Part shown: positions 33,646-41,334 of the stretch, piece by piece
Layout of the letters: each line of letters starts with the position of its first letter
How positions within the stretch are numbered: position 1 is the stretch's first letter
NCBI GenBank assembly: GCA_012035135.1
Contig: JAAUPI010000013.1
Location: 1-45,360 of the forward strand
Direction: 5' to 3'
DNA length: 45,360 nt
From: Microcoleus sp. CSU_2_2
GTDB lineage: Bacteria > Cyanobacteriota > Cyanobacteriia > Cyanobacteriales > Microcoleaceae
Program-made: the position numbers and the translations under genes
Notes under the pieces: model-generated
Told to the model about the DNA's origin: nothing
The model's database searches: none
What the model saw: the letters and a program-made list of their open reading frames with translations, nothing else

Positions 33646-34755
33646 CTAAATTCCTAGTAATCGAGCGGGGTTTTGTTTCATCATTAAATCAATTTCCGGC
33701 TGAGAAATGCCTTCATTCATCAATTTTTTGACAAATAACTCGTAACCTTCTGCAGGCAAAGGATCGGGTTTTCTGCCCAAATCCGTACTGAGAACAAAAT
33801 GCTCGGCTCCGATTAATTTAATAGCTGCTACCATCTTATCAATTGAAACTTGATGCCAATTTCTGTGTCCTTCATCGGCAGCATTTTCTCCCATTAAATC
33901 GTTGACAAATGCGAGTTCTAAAAAAGCTCCCATCTGAGCGGCTGTTTGCATATTTTCCAGGGATAAACCGGGTACGTCTGCCATTGCGTGGGTAATCAGG
34001 ATGTTCTTAATGTTGAGCAAGTACGATCGCTCAACAACTACCATCACCTCTGTCGGTGAAATATGGCCGGTTTCTAACACTAAATTATCTCTGGCTACAA
34101 TCTGAAGTACCGCTTCAGTTTCCGGTAAAACCTTGCCGTTTTTCGCTACTTTAATGCCAATTCCAGACTTGTGAAAAACCTGCAAATGATAGTCAGCATC
34201 AACTGTTGGCAGCCAGACTATTTTACCGTATTTGCCACCGATACGGTGCATTGCTTCTACGGCTTGGGGATTCATCCCGCCCACAGAATGATTGAGGACA
34301 ATTCCTCCAAAAACTTCGATTTGCGGTACTATTTTATTAACCAGAACTGCGCGGGCTGCTGTACTCGCAAAGTGATTTTTTAAGACAACAGCTTTCATGT
34401 GCGATCGCGCTGCTAATTTAGCTACTTCAAAATCATCTAGTCTGCGGGGAATCACATCAGGAGAAGAATGGATGTGAAAGTCGATCGCACCTTCGATCGC
34501 ACTCTTTTGTGAATTGGCAAACTGCGGATATCCTACAGCATACACCGGCAGACAAAAGGAACAAAAAATTAGCCAAAATAGCGCTGTTATTGTTATGATG
34601 TAAACCGCCGAATGGAATTCGCTTTTGACCTCTAACTCTAATGTGGCGAAGCGCCCGTCATCAGAGTTAGAGGTCAAACTACACAAACTTTCGTCCGCGC
34701 AACGCGAGACTGAAGATTGAGATTGAAGCAATTTATAAAAAGGATTTAACCGCAT
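33646..34755 (-). CDS. DUF6282-type metal-dependent hydrolase-like protein with unusual N-terminus
   Basis: From about residue 85 the protein reads as a TIM-barrel amidohydrolase-like domain: IDFHIHSSPDVIPRRLDDFE (metal-binding HxH), MKAVVLKNHFASTAAR, VFGGIVLNHSVGGMNP, ILITHAMADVPGLS and STDLGRKPDPLP. This fits DUF6282, of unknown activity. A hydrophobic stretch (ITITALFWLIFCSFCLPVYA) before it looks like a signal peptide. The only start codons in frame lie well upstream; the annotated ATG at 34755 overlaps the preceding gene by 23 bases and adds 40 residues partly encoded by an inverted repeat (34624-34678). The true start is uncertain. Confidence 0.7.
   Translation of the reverse strand: MRLNPFYKLLQSQSSVSRCADESLCSLTSNSDDGRFATLELEVKSEFHSAVYIITITALFWLIFCSFCLPVYAVGYPQFANSQKSAIEGAIDFHIHSSPDVIPRRLDDFEVAKLAARSHMKAVVLKNHFASTAARAVLVNKIVPQIEVFGGIVLNHSVGGMNPQAVEAMHRIGGKYGKIVWLPTVDADYHLQVFHKSGIGIKVAKNGKVLPETEAVLQIVARDNLVLETGHISPTEVMVVVERSYLLNIKNILITHAMADVPGLSLENMQTAAQMGAFLELAFVNDLMGENAADEGHRNWHQVSIDKMVAAIKLIGAEHFVLSTDLGRKPDPLPAEGYELFVKKLMNEGISQPEIDLMMKQNPARLLGI
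34624..34678. repeat. 16-bp perfect inverted repeat inside the DUF6282 N-terminus
   Basis: TTTGACCTCTAACTCT and AGAGTTAGAGGTCAAA enclose 23 bases with GGCGAAGCGCCCGTC. It is translated between the annotated start and the signal-peptide-like helix. Confidence 0.85.
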
Positions 34756-35638
34756 TTGCTAAAGCTTCTGCATTCTCCTCGTGCATTCCCAAAGAACCAG
34801 GAATAATTCGCGATTCAACACCGGGTAATTCCGCCAATACTTCCATTTCAGCCTTTGATTTGGGTGGTGCATTTTCAGCGATGACAACCATCACCGGCAT
34901 TGCTAATTGTTGAAAATTATCCGTAAATTCCGATCGCGTTTTTGCAGGATCTAAACCACCCGTGACGAAGGCGGCGGAACCATATCGTGCACCTGGTTTT
35001 TGCGTAACTTGCCACTTGTTTTGGATGAAATCGGGCGTGACTTTAGCTGCATCGGCCCAGACGTGACGGCGGTACATGAAACGGAGGAAAGACGGCGCAG
35101 TATTCAGTTTATATAGGAATTGTCCGAGTAAGGGCGATCGAACTAATTCTCTCACGATTCCATGCCACCCGCTTTGCTTTTGACTCATCGTCGGCAATGG
35201 CCCGCGCCAAGTTGGGGCTGCTAACACAATCTTTGACCAGACATTGGGCCTTGACTGCGCTAATTGCATCACATAACCCGCAGCGTGACCGGCCGCAACT
35301 ACAGCCACAGGAATGTTAAAAATTGCCTGCACAAAATCCATCAAAAATTGATGATATAATTGCGGTTCGTAGTCAGTTCGCGGACGGGATGATTCGCCAA
35401 AACCAGGCCAATCTACACTCACAACTTGAAAGTTAGGAGCTAACAATTCTGCCAAAGGACGCATTTCTGCCCGCGTCGAAACCGTACTGAATGCCGGCAG
35501 CAGCAATACAGGATTTCCCTGTCCTCTGGTTTCGTAAATAACTTCGATCTCCATTCCTTTCCAGTTCCAAAGATATTTTTGAACTGTTGCGGGATAGTTG
35601 CTAGAGTTGGTTTTTGTTAAATCTGTAGTTTGAGTCAC
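34733..35638 (-). CDS. Alpha/beta-hydrolase-fold protein lacking the nucleophile serine
   Basis: This 301-residue alpha/beta hydrolase has PVLLLPAFSTVSTRAEMRPL (oxyanion region), VVSVDWPGFGESSRP and a C-terminal LGMHEENAEALANAV with the expected His. The nucleophile elbow reads AAGHAAGYV (117-121), so Ala119 replaces the usual Ser of GxSxG. It is probably a non-hydrolytic or altered family member. It follows sufE on the minus strand after 14 bases, suggesting co-transcription, and overlaps the DUF6282 gene. Confidence 0.85.
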   Translation of the reverse strand: MTQTTDLTKTNSSNYPATVQKYLWNWKGMEIEVIYETRGQGNPVLLLPAFSTVSTRAEMRPLAELLAPNFQVVSVDWPGFGESSRPRTDYEPQLYHQFLMDFVQAIFNIPVAVVAAGHAAGYVMQLAQSRPNVWSKIVLAAPTWRGPLPTMSQKQSGWHGIVRELVRSPLLGQFLYKLNTAPSFLRFMYRRHVWADAAKVTPDFIQNKWQVTQKPGARYGSAAFVTGGLDPAKTRSEFTDNFQQLAMPVMVVIAENAPPKSKAEMEVLAELPGVESRIIPGSLGMHEENAEALANAVKSFL

Positions 35639-35652
35639 GGCTGGTCATCCTG

Positions 35653-36099
35653 TTAATTGACTTCGGCTCGATTAGTTAATTCGCAAGCAACGGCTTTATT
35701 TTTCATCATTTGAAAAATGTTATAAAATCCGTTAGCACGGGAGGGAGTCAGGCTCACATTTAATCCCGTATCTTGAATAAAATCTGGAGTAATGTTGACG
35801 ATTTCAGCAGGAGTTAATCCGCTCAAACCTTCCACGAGTAAGCCAACTAATCCTTTGACTAACTGAGCGTCTGAATCGCCTTGATAAGAAACTTTTCCAT
35901 CTGCCAAATTTGCAGTAATATAAACTTGTGACACGCAGCCAGAAACTTTGTTTTCTGGCAGTTTATTGCTTTCGGGAAATGCTGGGAGTCGCTTGGCATA
36001 CCACAGCAGTTGTTCGTAGCGCTGTTTCGGGTCGGAGTGTCGCTGGAAGCGCTGGACTATTTTAGCTAAGGTTGCTGGTAGCGTGGTATTTGCGGACAT
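35653..36099 (-). CDS. sufE: SufE-family sulfur acceptor protein
   Basis: This 148-residue protein has the SufE pattern: RYEQLLWYAKRLPAFPE, then NKVSGCVSQVY with Cys55, which accepts persulfide sulfur from the cysteine desulfurase SufS, and GLVGLLVEGLSGLTPAEI. SufE-SufS feeds the SUF Fe-S assembly pathway. Length is normal. It lies 14 bases upstream of the alpha/beta hydrolase gene. Confidence 0.92.
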   Translation of the reverse strand: MSANTTLPATLAKIVQRFQRHSDPKQRYEQLLWYAKRLPAFPESNKLPENKVSGCVSQVYITANLADGKVSYQGDSDAQLVKGLVGLLVEGLSGLTPAEIVNITPDFIQDTGLNVSLTPSRANGFYNIFQMMKNKAVACELTNRAEVN

Positions 36100-36140
36100 G
36101 ATTTCGAGTAGCGGTTTACTTTGCTGTTGTTAGATATTTA

Positions 36141-36245
36141 AGACTTGCGCTAGAGTCCAGAAACCGGGTTTTTCACCAGGGTTAAAGCCTCCCAGCCAAC
36201 ATTTTCGTAAAAACCCGGTTTCTTTGATCGGAGCTTGCAAGTCCT
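36141..36245. repeat. AAACCGGGTTT-family hairpin element, copy 3
   Basis: AGAAACCGGGTTTTTC and AAAAACCCGGTTTCTTTGATC flank an internal segment. Outer GACTTGC / GCTTGCAAGTCC arms add a second inverted repeat not evident in the other copies. It lies between hisI and sufE. Confidence 0.8.
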
Positions 36246-36341
36246 CACATTCCATTGTAGCAGCAAGTGCGATCGACCGATTTGAGATTTTGTATAGTAA
36301 ATTATCCATTTGTTCGCAGCATCGGACTTCAGTCGTGCTGA

Positions 36342-36695
36342 TCAATTTGCGCGCAGCGGTAGCGCAACTGAATTGAAAAAACAACTCCTGACTCCTGTGT
36401 GACAAGCTATTTCACCAATTTGTTCTATTTTCAGCAATATAGTATCGGCATCGCAATCGTAAAATATTTCTTTGACTTTTTGGATGTGGCCGGATGTCGC
36501 GCCTTTGTGCCAAAATTGCGATCGAGAACGACTCCAATAGTGAGCTTCACCTGTAGCTAGAGTCTGCTTAATTGACTCTTTGTTCATCCAAGCCATCATT
36601 AAAATTGTACCATCTCGATAGTCTTGGGCGATCGCCGGAATCAAACCGCGATCGTTAAATTTTAGAGTTTCAATCCACAAATATTTTTGATCCAT
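36342..36695 (-). CDS. hisI: Stand-alone phosphoribosyl-AMP cyclohydrolase (HisI)
   Basis: From the ATG at 36695 the protein has 117 residues; a TTG 30 bases upstream is also in frame. It shows the HisI core: GTILMMAWMNKESI, YWSRSRSQFWHKGATSG, DCDADTILLKI and ACHTGVRSCFF with the zinc and magnesium ligands (Asp/Cys). HisI opens the PR-AMP ring in histidine synthesis and is a zinc enzyme. Most cyanobacteria carry a fused HisI-HisE of about 215 residues; here HisE is absent, and no other his genes are near. A second, zinc-limitation-responsive copy is the likely explanation (see findings). Confidence 0.88.
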   Translation of the reverse strand: MDQKYLWIETLKFNDRGLIPAIAQDYRDGTILMMAWMNKESIKQTLATGEAHYWSRSRSQFWHKGATSGHIQKVKEIFYDCDADTILLKIEQIGEIACHTGVRSCFFNSVALPLRAN

Positions 36696-36735
36696 ATCTA
36701 TTTCAAAGTAATTGTATTTCCTCAATTAAGTTAGC

Positions 36736-37790
36736 TTACCGAGAGCCGTCATCCTTTTTCCAAATAAATACTTCGCCTGCTTGTCCACCCGCAGCAAGTT
36801 GATGCCCTCGGGGATGCCAAGCCAAACAACAAAAACCACTGCTAGCACCTGTCAGCAATTGAGAGATTTGTTGTGCTTCATACCACAACAAAACTTGACC
36901 GTCATCAGCAGCAGAAGCTAAATTAAATGTACCCGGTTGAAAAGCAACATCTTGCACAATTTCCAAATGAAGATCTAACACCCAGCCATCCCATCCGGCC
37001 GATTCATCAAATTGTTTTTCTAATACTCCCACTACCTCAGCGCTGGCAACGGCTAACAGCGGCACTCCCAATTCAGTATTAATATCAGACCAAGCCAATC
37101 GCCGGATTTTACCAGGAAAACCGCCCATAAAAGCAGGTTTGAGGTTGCTCAATTTAGCAATGGCAATGTTATCATCAAGATTAGCAACAGCAATTCGCGT
37201 ACCATCAAGAGACCAGCGATCGCAGCACTAGCCGAAGGTATTTCTAATCTCCTCGGTACTTCCTCCCAACGTCTGGCATTCCAAATCTTCACCCCTTTAG
37301 AACCGCTGGTGGCCAAATGCTTGCCCTCGGGATGCCAAACGATCCCGAAAATGGAAGAGTTTTCAAAATTCAATTCGGCGATCGTTTCTCTGGATTCAGC
37401 ATCCCAAATTTGAACTTTTTTACCCAAACTAAAAGCAACTTGATTGCAAGTAGGATGCCACGCAAGTTGGTCAATCCACCGGCGCGGATTTTCCAACTCG
37501 GCAACTAACTTAAGCGACTTGCTACTCCAAATCCTCAAAACTCCATCCTGTCCGCCAGCCGCCAAAAATTGCTCGTCACAGGAAAAGCCAATACAGTCAG
37601 CAGAAGTATTTCCGTGCGATCGCAAAAGGAATGACTGCGCCTCCATATCTTGCCAGAGTAAAACTTCTCCAGCAGCAGAACAAGCAGCTAATAGATTCCC
37701 ATCATTTGACCAGCAAATTGCAGTGACATAATCTGACAAATTGTCTTGCCAATGCACATCAAAATCCCTGATACTGTCGGCTGCGTTCAT
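36736..37790 (-). pseudogene. WD40-repeat protein gene with a single-base frameshift
   Basis: The 5' part (start at 37790, MNAADSIRDFDV) encodes WD40 blades such as VTAICWSNDGNLLAACSAAG, CDEQFLAAGGQDGVLRIW and PEGKHLATSGSKGVKIW. At about 37215 the frame breaks after SASAAIA and runs into LLMVRELLLL. In the +1 frame the expected blade WSLDGTRIAVANLD continues immediately and reads through SNLKPAFMGGFPGKIRRLAW to VFIWKKDDGSR at 36736. One base is missing at the edge of a HIP1 octamer (37216-37223). Repaired length would be about 350 residues. It is a scaffold-type beta-propeller next to hisI. Confidence 0.8.
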
Positions 37791-37831
37791 GGTAGAATTA
37801 GGAGAAATTTGTTCGCAAAATATCAATCGAG

Positions 37832-38010
37832 CTAGATAATATTAATTACGCCAATGGCTTCCAAATCAAAACCGCCGGACGTAACAGGTGGCGTAGTCGG
37901 CCAAGGATCGTAAATCGGTTTATTAGTAGCATCTTTAAAACTGCGGAGTTCCCTTGAGTGAATCGTTACTGTTTGTACCTGTGATATTTGCCATTTTTAC
38001 TTGTTTTTCA
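37832..38010 (-). pseudogene. Gene tail or frameshifted small gene upstream of the WD40 gene
   Basis: A frame without a start codon encodes TVTIHSRELRSFKDATNKPI, then YDPWPTTPPVTSGGFDLEAI and GVINII-stop (37832-37834), an ordered, protein-like sequence. In the other frame an ATG begins MANITGTNSNDSLKGTPQF and stops. The two may be one small gene split by an indel. The family is not recognised with certainty. Confidence 0.45.
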
Positions 38011-38212
38011 AGAGCTTCGATCATCTTATCACAACTTTGAGAATCATTCTCATGTTAATGAATTTTTGGCTAAATACCCCAAAATGCTTGCTAAATGGAG
38101 GTAAAAGCTTGAATTCCCAGGATGTTGACGGATAAACTTGGGAGAAAGGCTAAGATTTCACGCTAGCGGCTAATGCGATCGCCACTCCATTGCTTGTTTG
38201 AAACACACGAAT

Positions 38213-38350
38213 CTAGTCGTAAGTCAAGCAACCTGTTAACAAGAAGAAATCTTCGCCATTTTTAAGGTCGCTAATCACATCACTTCCCTGTGGCGATCGC
38301 AAAATAAACTTGTCGCGCCCCTTTCCTCCGAATAAGATGTCATCGCCGAT
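38213..38350 (-). pseudogene. Relic of an RTX/hemolysin-type calcium-binding protein
   Basis: The minus strand reads GDDILFGGKGRDKFILRS, then DVISDLKNGEDFFLLTG, then a stop at about 38213. GxDxLxGGxGxDxF is the RTX nonapeptide pattern, followed by the usual 'xxxDVISDFxxGEDxI' tail. No start or upstream body is found. The rest of the 37827-38661 gap is non-coding. Confidence 0.6.
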
Positions 38351-38504
38351 CGACCTGGGTTAAGCCTGTTTCACTGTCACATGGAAAACCATATGCAAGA
38401 CGGCTTTATGAGCCTCTTTGAGACTATCTAATCGATAATAAGATGCGTAAATCCCGATCGATTATCTGCCTGCATATTTAGTAAATTGCGATCGCGCCGT
38501 TACT

Positions 38505-38617
38505 AGACCTCTTGCATAAATAATTGATTCATACCGAAACCGCAGATTCAAGGCAGACAAACACAGATGCAACGCAGATAATTTCCTGATTGGAAAGCGA
38601 CTTTTGCAAGAGGTCTA
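38505..38617. repeat. AGACCTCTTGCA-family element, copy 1 (inverted)
   Basis: Perfect 12-bp terminal inverted repeats AGACCTCTTGCA / TGCAAGAGGTCT. The reverse complement carries ATCTGCGTTGCATCTGTGTT, then TGTCTGCC and ATCTGCGGTTTC, shared with the copies at 43574 and 44231. Confidence 0.85.
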
Positions 38618-38661
38618 CTGTGCCCTTTAATTATAATTAAAGGGCAAATCCAAAAACCTGA

Positions 38662-39240
38662 CTAATCAACGGCGGGCTTCAAGTTTTCAGGAGCTTTAGG
38701 AATCGCAGAAGAGTGATGTTCAACAATCATCCATTTACCGTCATTTCCCTTAACATAAACAAAGGTATATCGGGCTGGGACGGCTTTTTTCTTGTTGCCT
38801 TCACCTTTATAAGTAAAAGTGTAGTAACCGCTATTAATTGCTACATTGTTGTAGACTCGAATCACCGGTTTATAGCCCTCCGCCTTCAACTCAGGCAGTT
38901 TGGCAAAAACTTCAAAATAATCCCGAAGTTCCTGCGAAGAATCTCGCTTTTGTTTGGATACAGTCGCCCAGAGAAGAGCATCGGGACTGTATAATGCCAC
39001 AACTTCGTCAACAACATTAGGTTTCCCCGATGTCACCGTATCTATCCATTTTTGTGTTGTCGCGGCAACTTCTTTTTTACTTTCTTCAGGATTGGCAGCA
39101 ACAACTTGGGTATTTACAGGAACAACTTTTTGTGAGTTGTTTGCCTCTGATGCGGGTGAAGTAGCAGCCGTGTTAGACTGGTTGGTACAGCCAGACACTA
39201 AAAGGAGGGTAATTAATAGAGAAAAAACTTGAGCTTTCAT
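38662..39240 (-). CDS. Lipoprotein with CaMKII-association/SnoaL-like domain
   Basis: The protein has 192 residues, a lipobox at Cys18 (FSLLITLLLVSGC) and an N/S/A-rich linker. The domain at about 60-180 (WIDTVTSGKPNVVDEVVALY, ALLWATVS, LRDYFEVFAKLPELKAEGYK, NNVAINSGYYTFTY, ARYTFVYVKGNDGKWMIVEH) is of the NTF2-like type found in CaMKII association domains and DUF4440. The C-terminal EHHSSAIP is characteristic. It is exported and membrane-anchored; ligand unknown. It lies 66 bases downstream of thrS on the same strand and may be read from the same promoter. Confidence 0.82.
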   Translation of the reverse strand: MKAQVFSLLITLLLVSGCTNQSNTAATSPASEANNSQKVVPVNTQVVAANPEESKKEVAATTQKWIDTVTSGKPNVVDEVVALYSPDALLWATVSKQKRDSSQELRDYFEVFAKLPELKAEGYKPVIRVYNNVAINSGYYTFTYKGEGNKKKAVPARYTFVYVKGNDGKWMIVEHHSSAIPKAPENLKPAVD

Positions 39241-39306
39241 GGTTTTTACCTGGTTGCTTGAGATGCTTAGTTTGAGGAATAAAAAATTATCCCATATCAG
39301 TTTACC

Positions 39307-41178
39307 CTAAATCGGCACCTTTTCATCAATAGCTGACTGGAGGCGACTCTGCAAGTCTTCTATAGTTAGCGTCCCGATATCTCCCTGTTTCCTAATCCGC
39401 ACACTCAAATTCTGTTCTGCAACCTCTTTTTTGCCTACCACTACCACCACCGGAATTTTATCTACTTCAGCATTGCGAATTTGCTTGCCTAAACGCTCTC
39501 TACTGCGGTCAATTTCCACCCTAAATCCAGCTTTTTTGAGAGCCTTCATCACAGATTCAGCATAAGCTAGGTGGTCATCATTAACAGGCAAAAGCCGCAC
39601 TTGTATCGGTGCTAACCACAGGGGAAAATCCCCTGCATAATTCTCAATTAAAATCCCAAAAAACCGCTCCAGCGAGCCAAAAATAGCGCGGTGAATCATA
39701 ATCGGTCGCTGTTTGCTACCGTCAGCCGCGACATATTGCATATCGAATCGTTCCGGCAAATTAAAGTCTACTTGAATTGTGGAACATTGCCACAACCTAC
39801 CGATCGCATCTTGAATCTTGATATCAATCTTCGGCCCGTAGAAAGCACCACCTCCCTCATCTGTAACATAATTCCAGCCTTTCGCATCCAAAGCTTCGAT
39901 TAAAGCTGCTGTCGCCAAATCCCACACTTCATCAGTTCCCACAGACTTAGCGGGACGAGTAGACAAATTTACCTCATAATTCTTGAAGCCAAAATCCGAT
40001 AAAATTTGCTCTGTCAGATTCAGAACTCCCAGAATTTCCGCAGTAATTTGGTCTGGCAAACAGAAGATGTGAGCGTCATCTTGAGTAAATCCGCGAACTC
40101 GCATCAAACCGTGCAAAGCACCCGATCGCTCGTAGCGGTATACTGTACCTAATTCTGCCCATCTAATCGGCAATTCTCGATAAGAATGCAGTTCTTGCTT
40201 GTATGTCAGCACATGAAAAGGACAATTCATCGGCTTTATTTGATAAGCCTGTTCTTCAACTTCCATCGAATCAAACATATTCTCTTTATAGAAGTCAAAG
40301 TGTCCTGATGTTTTCCACAAATCGAGATTGGCGACGTGGGGAGTGTAAAGGAGTTGATAATCTGCATCTAGGTGAGCTTTCCGCCAGTAATCCTCAATGA
40401 TGTAGCGAATTGCTGCTCCCTGCGGATGCCAAAATACTAAACCGCCACCAGCATCTTCTTGAATGCTAAATAGCTTTAATTCTTGACCTAACTTTCTATG
40501 ATCGCGGAGTTTTGCTTCGGCTTTTTGCTGCAAATAAGCTTGCAGTTGTTCCGCAGTTTCCCAAGCAGTACCGTAGATGCGCTGCAACTGTGGCTTGGTT
40601 TCGTCGCCGCGCCAATAAGCACCGGCAACGCTTTCTAAAGCAAAAGCATCAGGATTGATTTCGCTTGTAAAATTTACGTGCGGCCCAGCACACAAATCCC
40701 ACCAATAATCGTCAGGCGGTAGAGTGACTGGTTCAATTAAAGAAGGTTCTAAGTTTATGCTTTTTCCAGCCCCTTTCCCAATATCTGGACTGCCAATAAA
40801 GTAACGGGTAATTGTCTCCTCTTCTGGGATGCTGTCGAGGATTTCTAGTTTGTATGGTTCCTCTAATTGTGCAATTTCAGCCCGAATTTGTTCGCGTTCT
40901 ACAACTTCGGAAATTACTGGCAAATTAGCTTGAATAATTCGTCGCATTTCTGCCTCAATTTTGCTCAAATCTTCGGGGGTAAATGCTTGTTTTCTGTCAA
41001 AATCGTAGTAAAACCCGTTGTCTGTGGTTGGCCCGATCGTCACTTTTGTCTCTGGAAACAGAGTTTGGACTGCCATTGCCAAGATGTGGGCTGCGGTGTG
41101 GCGAAGGCGCTGCAAGGCTTGGGAGTCTTTCGGGATATGACTTGTAGCTGTTTTTGATTGGATGGGAGAACTGACCAT
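39307..41178 (-). CDS. thrS: Threonyl-tRNA synthetase
   Basis: The ATG at 41178 gives 623 residues; the frame runs to TTG 41190. There is no N-terminal TGS domain. The editing domain has HTAAHILAMAVQTLFPE (HxxxH) and CAGPHV. The class II core carries PIRWAELGTVYRYERSG (motif 2) and the zinc ligands Cys in PMNCPFHVL, His in DDAHIFC and His in MIHRAIFGS. The C-terminal anticodon-binding domain ends normally. It charges tRNA-Thr. A Fur/Zur-type palindrome lies just upstream (41189-41205), as expected for a zinc-responsive duplicate (ThrRS2) known in Anabaena; whether a second thrS exists elsewhere cannot be seen. Confidence 0.95.
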   Translation of the reverse strand: MVSSPIQSKTATSHIPKDSQALQRLRHTAAHILAMAVQTLFPETKVTIGPTTDNGFYYDFDRKQAFTPEDLSKIEAEMRRIIQANLPVISEVVEREQIRAEIAQLEEPYKLEILDSIPEEETITRYFIGSPDIGKGAGKSINLEPSLIEPVTLPPDDYWWDLCAGPHVNFTSEINPDAFALESVAGAYWRGDETKPQLQRIYGTAWETAEQLQAYLQQKAEAKLRDHRKLGQELKLFSIQEDAGGGLVFWHPQGAAIRYIIEDYWRKAHLDADYQLLYTPHVANLDLWKTSGHFDFYKENMFDSMEVEEQAYQIKPMNCPFHVLTYKQELHSYRELPIRWAELGTVYRYERSGALHGLMRVRGFTQDDAHIFCLPDQITAEILGVLNLTEQILSDFGFKNYEVNLSTRPAKSVGTDEVWDLATAALIEALDAKGWNYVTDEGGGAFYGPKIDIKIQDAIGRLWQCSTIQVDFNLPERFDMQYVAADGSKQRPIMIHRAIFGSLERFFGILIENYAGDFPLWLAPIQVRLLPVNDDHLAYAESVMKALKKAGFRVEIDRSRERLGKQIRNAEVDKIPVVVVVGKKEVAEQNLSVRIRKQGDIGTLTIEDLQSRLQSAIDEKVPI

Positions 41179-41188
41179 AACTGACAAC

Positions 41189-41205
41189 AATGATAATCAT
41201 TCTTA
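41189..41205. promoter_or_regulatory. Fur/Zur-type operator between thrS and the importer operon
   Basis: AATGATAATCATT (41189-41201) equals the central 13 bases of the classical Fur box, and TGATAATCATTCTTA (41191-41205) fits the cyanobacterial Zur pattern TGATAAT-N-ATTATCA in most positions. It lies 11 bases before the thrS ATG and about 130 before the divergent permease start. Which metal regulator binds cannot be decided from sequence. Confidence 0.6.
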
Positions 41206-41334
41206 TTCTATCCTAAGCGGTATCGTTTGTCGATCGCCCCGCCAATTCACTACCAGCCTGTAAAATAACGTTGAGATAGGTTATGGTAATTAATGAGATT
41301 TATTCGCAACTATTAAGTAAAGCAGTCTAACGCA

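Noticed and set aside
36130-36405. 91-codon minus-strand ORF between sufE and hisI
   Set aside because: It overlaps the end of hisI and a hairpin repeat element; composition is not protein-like.
37833-37848. Second Zur-like site (AGATAATATTAATTA)
   Set aside because: It matches only one half of the palindrome and is AT-rich by chance; not strong enough to call.
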